The position numbers and the translations under genes are program-made. A DNA stretch of 6,174 nucleotides, taken from Pseudofrankia asymbiotica. GTDB lineage: Bacteria; Actinomycetota; Actinomycetes; Frankiales; Frankiaceae. This document shows, piece after piece, positions 1 to 6,174 of this stretch. The notes beneath the pieces are model-generated. The model worked only from the letters and a program-made list of their open reading frames with translations. It was not told the origin of the DNA and did no database searches. How positions within the stretch are numbered: the first letter of the stretch is position 1; each line of letters opens with the position of its first letter. The stretch covers positions 1 to 6,174 of the forward strand of contig NZ_MOMC01000099.1 in NCBI RefSeq assembly GCF_001983105.1, given 5' to 3'.

Positions 1-62
1 CACTGTTCCCCGCCCTCGTCCACCTCGCCGAGGGCCGCCCCTGGATACCCGCAACCAGCTAA
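1..62 (+). CDS. C-terminal end of an unidentified protein (5' end outside the window)
   Basis: An open frame enters from the left edge and stops at a TAA at 60-62; in-frame codons start at position 3. The 19 readable codons give LFPALVHLAEGRPWIPATS. Of these, 17 end in G or C, the same strong bias seen in the sure genes here, while the bases after the stop lose that bias. This supports a real gene tail. The fragment is too short to assign to a family, and no function is proposed. It points the same way as the LuxR-type gene but is separated from it by about 270 bp, so co-transcription is unlikely. A chance open frame cannot be excluded over so few codons. Confidence 0.5.
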   Translation, partial: LFPALVHLAEGRPWIPATS

Positions 63-96
63 CCCAAGATCAAAGCGATACCTGACCAGTTACGAC

Positions 97-143
97 CACC
101 CGTCCGGGTGAATGAGACTGTCGTCGAATCCGTGTCTCATTTT
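97..143 (+). terminator. Possible terminator of the upstream gene: two adjoining hairpins and a short T run
   Basis: CACCCG (97-102) pairs with CGGGTG (105-110). Directly adjoining it, AATGAGAC (111-118) pairs perfectly with GTCTCATT (134-141), followed by a run of four T ending at 143. The position, 35-80 bases after the TAA at 60-62, suits an intrinsic terminator. Against this, the second hairpin has a 15-base loop and only 8 pairs, and the T run is short. The same dyads could instead be protein-binding operators. Confidence 0.3.
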
Positions 144-166
144 CGCGAACGCCAGTGGCCCAGTGC

Positions 167-196
167 GGTGACCAGGTCTGATCGTCTGGGATCACC
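167..196. repeat. Imperfect inverted repeat in the leader
   Basis: GGTGA (167-171) pairs with TCACC (192-196) and CCAG (172-175) pairs with CTGG (186-189). This makes a nine-pair stem with a two-base bulge (190-191) and a ten-base loop. It could be an operator or an RNA hairpin in the leader of the LuxR-type gene; nothing in the sequence decides between them. Confidence 0.35.
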
Positions 197-202
197 TTCG
201 GG

Positions 203-218
203 CGCGGAATTTTCCGCG
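203..218. promoter_or_regulatory. Perfect palindromic site, candidate operator
   Basis: CGCGGAA (203-209) and TTCCGCG (212-218) are exact inverted copies around a TT centre. A compact dyad with a two-base centre, about 115 bases before the LuxR-type start, looks like a binding site for a dimeric DNA-binding protein. LuxR-type proteins commonly bind such dyads, so autoregulation is possible, but this is inference from position and symmetry only. Confidence 0.35.
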
Positions 219-320
219 AACTCCCGTCGAGGCGCGCGGTCAAATAATCCGACTGGCCTTGCTCGGTGACGCAGCCTCTGTCGTCGGGATCCCGCGGGTG
301 GGTGGCTCGGGGGGTTGTTG

Positions 321-325
321 AGGAG
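321..325 (+). promoter_or_regulatory. Ribosome binding site setting the start of the LuxR-type gene
   Basis: AGGAG lies seven bases before the ATG at 333. The same frame also opens at TTG codons at 315 and 318, but these overlap or precede this site and have no Shine-Dalgarno sequence suitably placed for them. The ATG at 333 is therefore the preferred start. Confidence 0.75.
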
Positions 326-332
326 AGCGACA

Positions 333-1174
333 ATGCTATCAGCGTCGTCCGACTGCGCCGAGGACGACGAGTTCCTCACCCAGGTGACATCCCGGCTGAG
401 GGAACGTTTCGACGCCGATCTCGCCCTCGCTGGGCGGGTTCATCCGCGCACCAGGCAGCTGACCATACGGTGCGTCGAAGGTATGTCAACGGACCAGTAT
501 CTGGGGGCGACCTCGGCGCCGGACCAGGGTATTGGCGCGCAGGTCGTGGCCCTGGGCCGGCACGTGATGACCGTGAACAGAGACACGCACGCGCGGGCCG
601 GTGCCGGCGGAACAGGCCTGATGGACTGCCACGCGGGCATCTGTTCCGTACTCGCGGTTCCACTGCGGCTGGACGGCCGGGTGATGTTCGTCCTGTATCT
701 GGCATGGCGGCCCGAGAAGTCGGTGGGCGCCGCGACGACCAAGGCGGCGCTGTCGTTCGTCCGGCAGCTGGAGTCCTTCGCCGCCCAGGCCGCCAAGACA
801 CACGGGATCGACGTGCCGCGGCGATGGAACGTCGACTCCCGGGCGCTGCTCCAGATCGACAGCGAGCTGATGCAGCTGTCCCTGGAGGTCGCCGCGACAC
901 CCGCCCGCGAGCGGGTCGCGGCCATCCGAAGCCTGCTTGAGGACAGCGTCCTGGCGTCGATGGCGGGGGAGGAGGCGACGACCGTCGCTCTCACCCGGCG
1001 TGAACTGGATGTTCTCGGGCTGGTGGCCGAAGGGCTCTCCAACGCCGAGACGGCGGAGCGGCTCGTGGTGAGCCCGGAGACGGTCAAGGCCTATCTGCGC
1101 ACCATCCGGAGCAAGCTCGGAGTGCGTAACCGGACGGCCGCCGTCGCCGTGGCTCGGAGGTCCGGCCTGTTGCG

Positions 1175-1178
<4 letters not shown>
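333..1178 (+). CDS. GAF domain-containing LuxR-family transcriptional regulator
   Basis: This is a 281-residue cytoplasmic DNA-binding regulator. Residues about 10-150 resemble a GAF-type sensor domain: predicted alternating helices and strands, including the LTIRCVEGM and CSVLAVPLRLDGRVMFVLYLA strands. A helical linker follows to about 215. Residues 219-281 are a clear LuxR-type helix-turn-helix: LTRRELDVLGLVAEGLSNAETAERL, then the recognition helix SPETVKAYLRTIRSKLGV, and NRTAAVAVARRSGLL. There is no receiver domain with a phospho-acceptor Asp and no kinase gene alongside, so it probably responds to a small ligand or another signal through the GAF domain. The ligand is unknown; C99 and C104 are two cysteines inside the GAF region. 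It lies upstream of the CoA-transferase on the same strand, 228 bp away, and is a natural candidate to control it. The fold assignment is strong; targets and effector are inference. Confidence 0.9.
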
Positions 1179-1405
<227 letters not shown>

Positions 1406-1406
1406 C

Positions 1407-3833
1407 ATGACTGCGCGGCCCGACCCGGATCCCGATCTCTTAGCGGCGCCGGTCGGGGCGCCGGCTGGCCGTCCACTGGCGGGCCTGCGCGTGGCGGAAT
1501 GGTCCCGCTCCATCGCCGGCGGTTATGCCGGCCGGACGCTCCACGACGCCGGCGCGCACGTGACCCGCCTCGGCGATCCGGGCGCCCCGTCACCGCGGCC
1601 GGCGCTGCGCGGCTACCTGCATCTCGGCAAGGTCGACCAGCCCGGCACCCTGGCCGACGTCGCCTCGCTCGCCGCCGACATCGTCATCCTCGAGCTTCCC
1701 GACGCGCCCGACGAGGAGTTCCTCGCGGGCTTCGGGGACGCGGCCGTCGTGGTGATCACTCCATGGGGCCTGCGCGGGCCGTGGGCCGGTACCGGCCGGC
1801 CGTGGAGCGAGCTGACGATCCAGGCCGAGTCAGGCTCGCTGGCCATGCGCGGGCTGCCGGGCCGGCCTCCGCTCATGACCGGCAGCTCCGAGGGGCTCTG
1901 GGTCACGGGCACGATGGCCGCGGCGGCGGCCGTCGCCGCCGTCCAGGGCGGCCGCGCACACCGGCTGGTCGACGCCCCGCTGCTGGAGGTCACCGCGTAC
2001 GCCACCAACCTCTTCCAGGACGTGGGTGCCTCCATCACGGGTGTCTCGCCGGCGACGCCGCCGTCGCGCAACCGGCTGAACCCGTCGGTGGAGCCGGCCG
2101 CGGATGGCTGGGTCGGCTTCAACCTTGCCTCCGCCCAGAACCACGAGGACTTCGTCGTCCTGATCGAGCGCGCCGACTGGCTCGGCGACCCACAGATGAC
2201 GACGCACGTCGGCCGCTACCAGCGGTACGAGGAGTTCACCGCCGCGGTGCGGGCCTGGACCAGGCGGCACACCGTCGCCGAGGTGGTGGAGCAGGCATCC
2301 GCCTTCCGGATCCCGTGCGCGCCGGTGCACAACGGCCGGACGATCCTGGCGGACCCGCACATCGTCGACCGGGGTTTCTACCAGCCGAACGCGCACGACC
2401 CCGGCTTCCTGGAGCCGGCGCCGCCGTTCCTGTTCGACGGCGTCCGCCCGCGGCGCGACAAGGAGCCGCCGCCCGGGGCGCGGGCGGTGACGGAGGCCGG
2501 GACTGAGCCGCGGGCGGTGACGGAGGCCGGGACTGAGCCGCGGACGGTGACGGAGGCCGGGACGGAGGCCGGGGCTGAGGCGGGGGCTGGCGTGCCGGAC
2601 GACGCCCTGCCGTTCGCCGGCCTGCGCGTGCTCGACCTCGGCACCTGGTGGGTCGGCGGCTTCGTCGGTACCGCGCTCGGCGCGCTCGGCGCGGACGTGC
2701 TCAAGGTGGAGAGCACCCGGCGCGTCGACGGCGCCCGCCTCGTCGGCCCCGCCCCGGCGACCCAGGACCACTGGTGGGAGCAGGGCGCGTTCTACCTGGG
2801 CGGGAACAGCGGCAAGCGCGGCGTCACCGTCGACTTCTCCGTTCCCGCCGGCCGGGAGCTGCTGGCGCGGCTGATCGCCGGGGCCGACGTGCTGATCGAG
2901 AACTACTCGCCGCGGGTGCTCGAGTCGGCCGGGCTCGACTGGGACGCCGTCCACCAGCTCAACCCGCGGCTGGTCATGCTCCGGATGCCGGCGTTCGGGC
3001 TGACGGGGCCGCGCCGGTCGATGGTCGGCTACGCGCAGACCGTCGAGCAGTTCTCCGGCTTGTGCTGGCGGACCGGCTACCCGGACGCCGACCCGCACAA
3101 CCCCAGCGGCCCCGCCGACCCGATGGCCGCCGCCAACTCGCTCTTCGCGCTCTCGTCGGCGCTGTTCACCGCCCGTCGGACGGGCAGGGGAATGCTCGTC
3201 GAGTCGCCGCTGGCCGAGGCGGCGCTGGTGATGGCCAGCGAGCAGGTCCTCGCGTGGACCTCCGAGGGCGCTCTGCTGGAACGGCTGGGCAACCGGGACG
3301 CCGTCGCCGCCCCGCAGGGCGTGTTCCCGACGGCCGAACCCGACCGCTGGATCGCCCTCACCGTCGCGGATGACCAGCAGTGGCGGGCTCTCGCCACGTT
3401 GATGGACCCCGGCCGCCGGGCCGGCGCCGACCCGGAGCTCGCGACCGCCGACGGGCGGCGGGCCCGGGCCGACGACCTCGAGAAGCGGATCGCCGCGTGG
3501 ACCGCCGGGCAGGAACGCGAAGCGCTCGTCGAGCGGCTGCTCGCGGCGGGCATCCCGGCGGGCGAGGCCCGGGACGGCCGGTTCATCCACGACCATCCGC
3601 ACCTGGCCGCTCGTGGCTTCTACCAGCTGGTCGAGCTGCCTTGGCCGGGAGCCATCCCGCTGCCGCTGCTACCGGTCCGCGCCGCCTCCGGTGGCTGGGC
3701 ACACCGCCGACGCCCGCCGACGCTCGGCGAGCACAACGCCGAGGTGCTCGGCGCCGAGCTGGGCCTCGACGAGACCCGCCTCGCCGAGCTCGCGGCGGAC
3801 GGCGTCATCGGGACCGTGCCGCTGGGCGTCTGA
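1407..3833 (+). CDS. Tandem two-domain CaiB/BaiF (family III) CoA-transferase
   Basis: This is an 808-residue protein with two CaiB/BaiF domains, about twice the usual single-domain length of roughly 400. Family III enzymes move CoA between carboxylic acids through an aspartyl-CoA intermediate. Domain 1 spans residues about 20-350 and opens with PLAGLRVAEW. Its catalytic-type Asp is D189 in LVDAPLLE. The segment after the N-terminal Rossmann part is shortened and lacks the usual NKR-type motif. Domain 2 spans about 399-805 and opens with LPFAGLRVLDLGTWWVGGF. It keeps the fuller pattern, including GNSGKRGVTVDF, DVLIENYSP, GLTGP and DPMAAANS, but has E599 (LVESPLAE) where family members have Asp. 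A linker at about 352-398 carries three near-identical ten-residue repeats. The substrate cannot be read from sequence. The enzyme would be cytoplasmic and is probably catabolic. Confidence 0.92.
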   Translation: MTARPDPDPDLLAAPVGAPAGRPLAGLRVAEWSRSIAGGYAGRTLHDAGAHVTRLGDPGAPSPRPALRGYLHLGKVDQPGTLADVASLAADIVILELPDAPDEEFLAGFGDAAVVVITPWGLRGPWAGTGRPWSELTIQAESGSLAMRGLPGRPPLMTGSSEGLWVTGTMAAAAAVAAVQGGRAHRLVDAPLLEVTAYATNLFQDVGASITGVSPATPPSRNRLNPSVEPAADGWVGFNLASAQNHEDFVVLIERADWLGDPQMTTHVGRYQRYEEFTAAVRAWTRRHTVAEVVEQASAFRIPCAPVHNGRTILADPHIVDRGFYQPNAHDPGFLEPAPPFLFDGVRPRRDKEPPPGARAVTEAGTEPRAVTEAGTEPRTVTEAGTEAGAEAGAGVPDDALPFAGLRVLDLGTWWVGGFVGTALGALGADVLKVESTRRVDGARLVGPAPATQDHWWEQGAFYLGGNSGKRGVTVDFSVPAGRELLARLIAGADVLIENYSPRVLESAGLDWDAVHQLNPRLVMLRMPAFGLTGPRRSMVGYAQTVEQFSGLCWRTGYPDADPHNPSGPADPMAAANSLFALSSALFTARRTGRGMLVESPLAEAALVMASEQVLAWTSEGALLERLGNRDAVAAPQGVFPTAEPDRWIALTVADDQQWRALATLMDPGRRAGADPELATADGRRARADDLEKRIAAWTAGQEREALVERLLAAGIPAGEARDGRFIHDHPHLAARGFYQLVELPWPGAIPLPLLPVRAASGGWAHRRRPPTLGEHNAEVLGAELGLDETRLAELAADGVIGTVPLGV
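2481..2570 (+). repeat. 30-bp tandem repeat encoding the interdomain linker
   Basis: Units at 2481-2510 and 2511-2540 are identical over 30 bases. A third unit at 2541-2570 diverges only near its start and end, and a degenerate remnant follows to about 2590. Each unit is in frame and encodes a decapeptide of the form AVTEAGTEPR, then TVTEAGTEAG. The result is a flexible, acidic, low-complexity hinge between the two CoA-transferase domains. Confidence 0.9.
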
Positions 3834-3838
3834 TCAGA

Positions 3839-3854
3839 CCCGGTGCCGGCCGGG
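3839..3854. terminator. Weak hairpin in the convergent gap
   Basis: CCCGG (3839-3843) pairs with CCGGG (3850-3854) around a six-base loop, within the 50 bp between the two converging genes. A bidirectional terminator is expected here, but this stem is short and has no T run on either strand, so it is only a candidate. Confidence 0.2.
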
Positions 3855-3883
3855 GCTGGGGGACGTCGGATGAGCTCGTGGTC

Positions 3884-5074
3884 TCAGGTCGCCGCCAGCG
3901 AGCGCAGGACGGTGGTCAGCGCCGCGGCGCCGGCCTCGCAGTCGGCCGGCTCGGCGTGCTCCTCCGGTGAGTGGGAGACGCCGGTCGGGTTGCGTACGAA
4001 CAGCATGGCCGAGCGGATGCCGTGCGCGGCGAGCACGCCGGCGTCGTGTCCCGCGCCGGTGCCGATGACCGGAGCCCCGCCGAGCAGCTCCGCGAGACCG
4101 GCCGCCAGCGCCGGGTCGAAGAGGGTGGTGGCGGTGAACGACTCCTCGACGGCGCGGACGCCCAGGGCGTCCTCGATCGACGGGACCAGGCGGCGGACGG
4201 CCTCCTCGTCGGCGCCGCGGCCGTCGAGCCACCCGGTCGCCGCCGAGGGGATCGCGTTGACCCCGTTCGGGATCATGCGCACCTTGCCCACGGTCGCGAC
4301 GCAGCCCAGCCCGGTCGCCACCTCGCGGGCCTTCAGGATCAGCGCCGCGAGCTTCAGCGCCGGGTCGTCGCGGTCGGCCAGCCGGGTCGTGCCCGCGTGG
4401 TTCGCCTCGCCGGCGAAGTCGAAACGCCAGCGCCCGTGTGGCCAGATCGAGGAGGCGACCGCGACGGGCGAGCCCTCGTCGACCAGCCACCGCCCCTGCT
4501 CGATGTGCAGCTCGACGAAGGTGCCGACCCGCGCGAGGGCCGCGTCGTCGCGGTCGAACCCGTCAGGGTCGCGGCCGGCGCGGGTGAGCGCCTCGGCGAG
4601 CGTGACGCCGTCACCGTCCGCGAGCGCGAGCGCCCGGTCGCGCGGCATGGCGCCGGTCAGTACCCGCGAGCCGGTGCAGGCGACGCCGAATCGGGCGCCT
4701 TCCTCGTCGACGAGGTTCGCGACGCCGATCGCGCGGGCCGGGACGAAACCGTCGCGGCGCAGCGCCTCGACGGCGCGCAGAGCCGAGACCACGCCGAGCG
4801 GGCCGTCGAAGTTGCCGCCGCCGGGTACCGAGTCGAGGTGCGATCCGGCCACCACGCCGGGGCGCCCGGCCGCCAGGGACGCGTCAGGATCGCCCCACCA
4901 GGCCCACTGGTTCCCCACCCGGTCCTCGGTGACGGCCAGCCCCGTGGCCTCGGCCGCGCCGCGGAACCACTCCCGCAGTGTGAGGTCCTCGTCCGTCCAG
5001 GCGAAGCGGCGGTAGCCCCCGGTCGGGGAGCGCCCGACACCGGCGAGGTCGCCCAGCATGCTCTCGACGGACAT
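3884..5074 (-). CDS. M20-family Zn-dependent amidohydrolase (allantoate amidohydrolase / N-carbamoyl-L-amino-acid hydrolase type)
   Basis: This 396-residue protein has the usual length for the hydantoinase/carbamoylase branch of peptidase family M20, cytoplasmic enzymes that split a carbamoyl or ureido amide to ammonia, CO2 and an amine. The two-metal site is complete: H79 in GSHLDS, D90 in GNFDGPLG, E124/E125 in VDEEGARFG, H190 in ELHIEQG and H368 in GVSHSPEE. Residues expected to touch substrate are also present: H226 (NHAG), N273 (GVNAIP), R286 and H343 (GAGHDAG). The lid/dimerisation domain is about 205-320. The frame stays open to an ATG at 5200, inside the preceding gene, but the ATG at 5074 matches the family's N-terminus and has AAGGAG 11 bases upstream. 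It lies 100 bp downstream of the DAO-type oxidoreductase and is probably co-transcribed. The exact substrate (allantoate, ureidoglycolate, N-carbamoyl amino acid, 3-ureidopropionate) cannot be decided from sequence. Confidence 0.92.
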   Translation of the reverse strand: MSVESMLGDLAGVGRSPTGGYRRFAWTDEDLTLREWFRGAAEATGLAVTEDRVGNQWAWWGDPDASLAAGRPGVVAGSHLDSVPGGGNFDGPLGVVSALRAVEALRRDGFVPARAIGVANLVDEEGARFGVACTGSRVLTGAMPRDRALALADGDGVTLAEALTRAGRDPDGFDRDDAALARVGTFVELHIEQGRWLVDEGSPVAVASSIWPHGRWRFDFAGEANHAGTTRLADRDDPALKLAALILKAREVATGLGCVATVGKVRMIPNGVNAIPSAATGWLDGRGADEEAVRRLVPSIEDALGVRAVEESFTATTLFDPALAAGLAELLGGAPVIGTGAGHDAGVLAAHGIRSAMLFVRNPTGVSHSPEEHAEPADCEAGAAALTTVLRSLAAT

Positions 5075-5174
5075 CAGGCTCAAGGCTCCTTCAACGCTCG
5101 TACTGCCATCGCTTGTCGCTTGCCACTCGTCGGCGTCGCCGACCGCTCGCGGCTTGCCGCTTGTCGCGCGTGGC
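5075..5174 (-). other. Intergenic spacer with ordered heptamer repeats around a palindrome
   Basis: On the plus strand the gap reads GCTTGTC (5111-5117), GCTTGCC (5118-5124), then the perfect palindrome GTCGGCG-T-CGCCGAC (5129-5143), then GCTCGCG (5145-5151), GCTTGCC (5152-5158) and GCTTGTC (5159-5165). The heptamers abut exactly within each block and the GCTTGTC/GCTTGCC pair appears in reversed order on the two sides. The hairpin could end or attenuate the oxidoreductase transcript before the amidohydrolase gene, or be a protein-binding region. Function is unknown. Confidence 0.55.
5086..5091 (-). promoter_or_regulatory. Ribosome binding site of the M20 amidohydrolase gene
   Basis: AAGGAG on the minus strand sits 11 bases before the ATG at 5074. 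A TTG in the same frame at 5083 is only two bases from it, too close to be used. The spacing to the ATG is a little long but acceptable, and a CTG at 5077 (spacing eight) is the only nearby alternative. Confidence 0.55.
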
Positions 5175-6174
5175 TCAGCGCATCTCGCCGGCGCCGACAT
5201 ACGGGTACCGGCTCGTCAGCGGGTTCCCCTCGGCGAAGCGCTCGAGGCGGAAGTCGGCCGCCGGGATGTCCGGGTCGTGGCTGTCACCGTCGAGGATCAG
5301 GTCGGCCATCAGCGTGCCGACCGCAGGGCTGATCTTGAAGCCGTGGCCGGAGAATCCGGCCGCGAGGAACAGCCCGGCCGCGCCGGCCGGCGCGATGACC
5401 GGATTCCAGTCGGGCGTGACGTCGTAGCAGCCGGCGTAGGTGTGCGCCACGGACGGCTCGGGGAACCCGCCGAAACGGTGCAGCACCTTCTCGGCCGCCC
5501 GCTCCAGCCCGGCCTCGCCGGCCTGGTTGGAGTAGTCGTCCGGGTCGGCGAACGTCGGCTGGCTGTGGTCGCTGTTGCCGACCAGCAGCTCGCCCGAGCC
5601 CTCGACGCGCGCGTACTGCAGGCTGACCAGGTCGGAGAGCACCGGCAGGTCCCGCAGCGGCTCGCCGGCGTCGACGACCAGCAGCTCCGAGCGCAGCGAC
5701 CGGACGGGCAGGTCGACGCCGACGCCGGCCATCAGGCCTCCCGACCACCAGCCCGCGGCCACGACGACGATGTCGGCCTCGACCACCTCGCCGCCGGCGA
5801 GCTCGACGCCGGTCACCGCGTCGCCACGGGTCAGGACGCGCGTCACGGGCGTGCCCTGCCGGATGCGGGCGCCGTCGTCGCGGGCCTCGCGGCCGAAGTG
5901 GTTCGCGAGCTGTGAGGCGTCGGCATACCCCCCGCGGGGCTCATAGGAGAAGGCCGCGAGGTCGTCGAGGCGCAGGTACGGCCAGAGTCCGCCCGCCCGG
6001 TCGTGGGAGATCATCTCCACGTCGATCCCGAGCCCTTGGTGGATCTCGGTGTTGGCGCGCAGCGGTTCCACGTTCTCGGCGCCCACGGCGACCAGGTAAC
6101 CGACCTGCCTGAACCCGACGGCCTCGCCGAGCTCCTCGAACACTGGCAGGCTGCGCCAGGCCATCGCGGCGATG
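5175..6174 (-). CDS. FAD-dependent oxidoreductase, DAO (glycine/D-amino-acid/sarcosine oxidase) family, N-terminus outside the window
   Basis: The frame is open to the right edge, so about 333 C-terminal residues are seen. The first in-frame ATG (6162-6164) falls inside a conserved helix (AAMAWRSLPVFEELGEAVGF) and is not the start. The N-terminal nucleotide-binding GxGxxG motif and roughly 60-90 residues are missing. Visible DAO-family hallmarks: YEPRGGYADASQLANHF followed by the second FAD-contacting part, VVVAAGWWSGGL (about 5736-5771); the strand pair of the substrate domain; TPDWNPVIAP (about 5388-5417); and the closing FAD motif AAGFSGHGFKISPAVG (5316-5363). Such flavoenzymes oxidise amines of amino acids such as sarcosine, glycine or D-amino acids with release of imine and hydride transfer to FAD. 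It precedes the M20 amidohydrolase in transcription. The amine substrate, and whether the electron acceptor is oxygen, are not evident. Confidence 0.88.
   Translation of the reverse strand, partial: IAAMAWRSLPVFEELGEAVGFRQVGYLVAVGAENVEPLRANTEIHQGLGIDVEMISHDRAGGLWPYLRLDDLAAFSYEPRGGYADASQLANHFGREARDDGARIRQGTPVTRVLTRGDAVTGVELAGGEVVEADIVVVAAGWWSGGLMAGVGVDLPVRSLRSELLVVDAGEPLRDLPVLSDLVSLQYARVEGSGELLVGNSDHSQPTFADPDDYSNQAGEAGLERAAEKVLHRFGGFPEPSVAHTYAGCYDVTPDWNPVIAPAGAAGLFLAAGFSGHGFKISPAVGTLMADLILDGDSHDPDIPAADFRLERFAEGNPLTSRYPYVGAGEMR

Larger units (their letters stand above)
63..332. other. Gene-free leader with clustered inverted repeats, upstream of the LuxR-type gene
   Basis: No convincing coding sequence is seen in this stretch. 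The open frames on the minus strand (for example 70-333 and 137-379) do not resemble any protein family I know and lack the codon bias of the real genes. The stretch is more AT-rich than its surroundings, notably around 60-95 and 239-250, and contains four dyads at 97-110, 111-141, 167-196 and 203-218. It probably holds the end of the upstream transcript and the promoter and operators of the regulator gene. I could not pick out a convincing -35/-10 pair. Confidence 0.6.

Noticed and set aside
239..250. AT-rich patch near 239-250 as a -10 promoter element
   Set aside because: No matching -35 hexamer at suitable distance on either strand. It may be part of a promoter, but the sequence alone does not support a call.
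1830..3602. 590-codon open frame on the minus strand opposite the CoA-transferase
   Set aside because: Its product is Arg/Gly/Pro-rich low-complexity sequence without family motifs. Long antisense frames are expected opposite real genes at this G+C content, and the plus strand carries unmistakable CaiB/BaiF motifs.
5075..5200. N-terminal extension of the M20 gene to the ATG at 5200
   Set aside because: It would overlap the end of the oxidoreductase gene, adds 42 residues unlike the family, and is encoded by the heptamer repeats. The ATG at 5074 has its own Shine-Dalgarno sequence.
3971..5332. 453-codon open frame on the plus strand opposite the M20 amidohydrolase
   Set aside because: It is a shadow: the minus strand carries the complete metal-site pattern of the family, while this frame has no recognisable domain and runs through the intergenic gap.
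5912..6174. Plus-strand open frame near the right edge (5912-6112)
   Set aside because: It is an Arg-rich shadow of the DAO-family gene with no motif or ribosome binding site.

Overview
The window comes from a very GC-rich chromosome. Every gene has strong G/C bias at third codon positions, and the gene content suggests an actinomycete (Frankia-, Mycobacterium- or Pseudonocardia-like). That rests on composition and on the abundance of CaiB/BaiF CoA-transferases in those groups; it is an inference, because no rRNA or other marker gene is present.

Layout, left to right: (1) the last 19 codons of an unidentified plus-strand gene end at 62. (2) A gene-free leader of about 270 bp (63-332) holds four closely spaced inverted repeats. 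(3) A plus-strand GAF-LuxR transcriptional regulator runs from 333 to 1178. (4) A 228-bp gap carries a GTCGCC hexanucleotide tract and a 76-codon ORF that fills it almost exactly and would encode a small one-helix membrane peptide; its reality is uncertain. (5) A large plus-strand gene (1407-3833) encodes two CaiB/BaiF (family III) CoA-transferase domains in one chain, joined by a linker made of a 30-bp tandem repeat. (6) After a 50-bp convergent junction come two minus-strand genes: an M20-family zinc amidohydrolase of the allantoate amidohydrolase / N-carbamoyl-L-amino-acid hydrolase type (3884-5074) and, upstream of it in transcription, an FAD-dependent oxidoreductase of the DAO (glycine/D-amino-acid oxidase) family, whose N-terminus lies beyond the right edge (5175-6174).

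How they may work together: the oxidoreductase and amidohydrolase are probably one operon. The amidohydrolase would strip a carbamoyl or ureido group from a substituted amino acid and the oxidase would oxidise an amine, which suggests breakdown of an N-carbamoyl, ureide or N-methyl amino compound. The CoA-transferase would activate or exchange a carboxylic acid as a CoA thioester. The GAF-LuxR protein is the obvious candidate local regulator. Whether the plus-strand and minus-strand units serve one pathway cannot be decided here.

The most distinctive points are the asymmetric tandem CoA-transferase (Asp at the expected catalytic position of the first half, Glu in the second), the perfectly fitted small ORF over the hexanucleotide tract, and two ordered sets of short repeats in the non-coding gaps. 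I see no clear evidence of a mobile element, CRISPR array, RNA gene or defence system.
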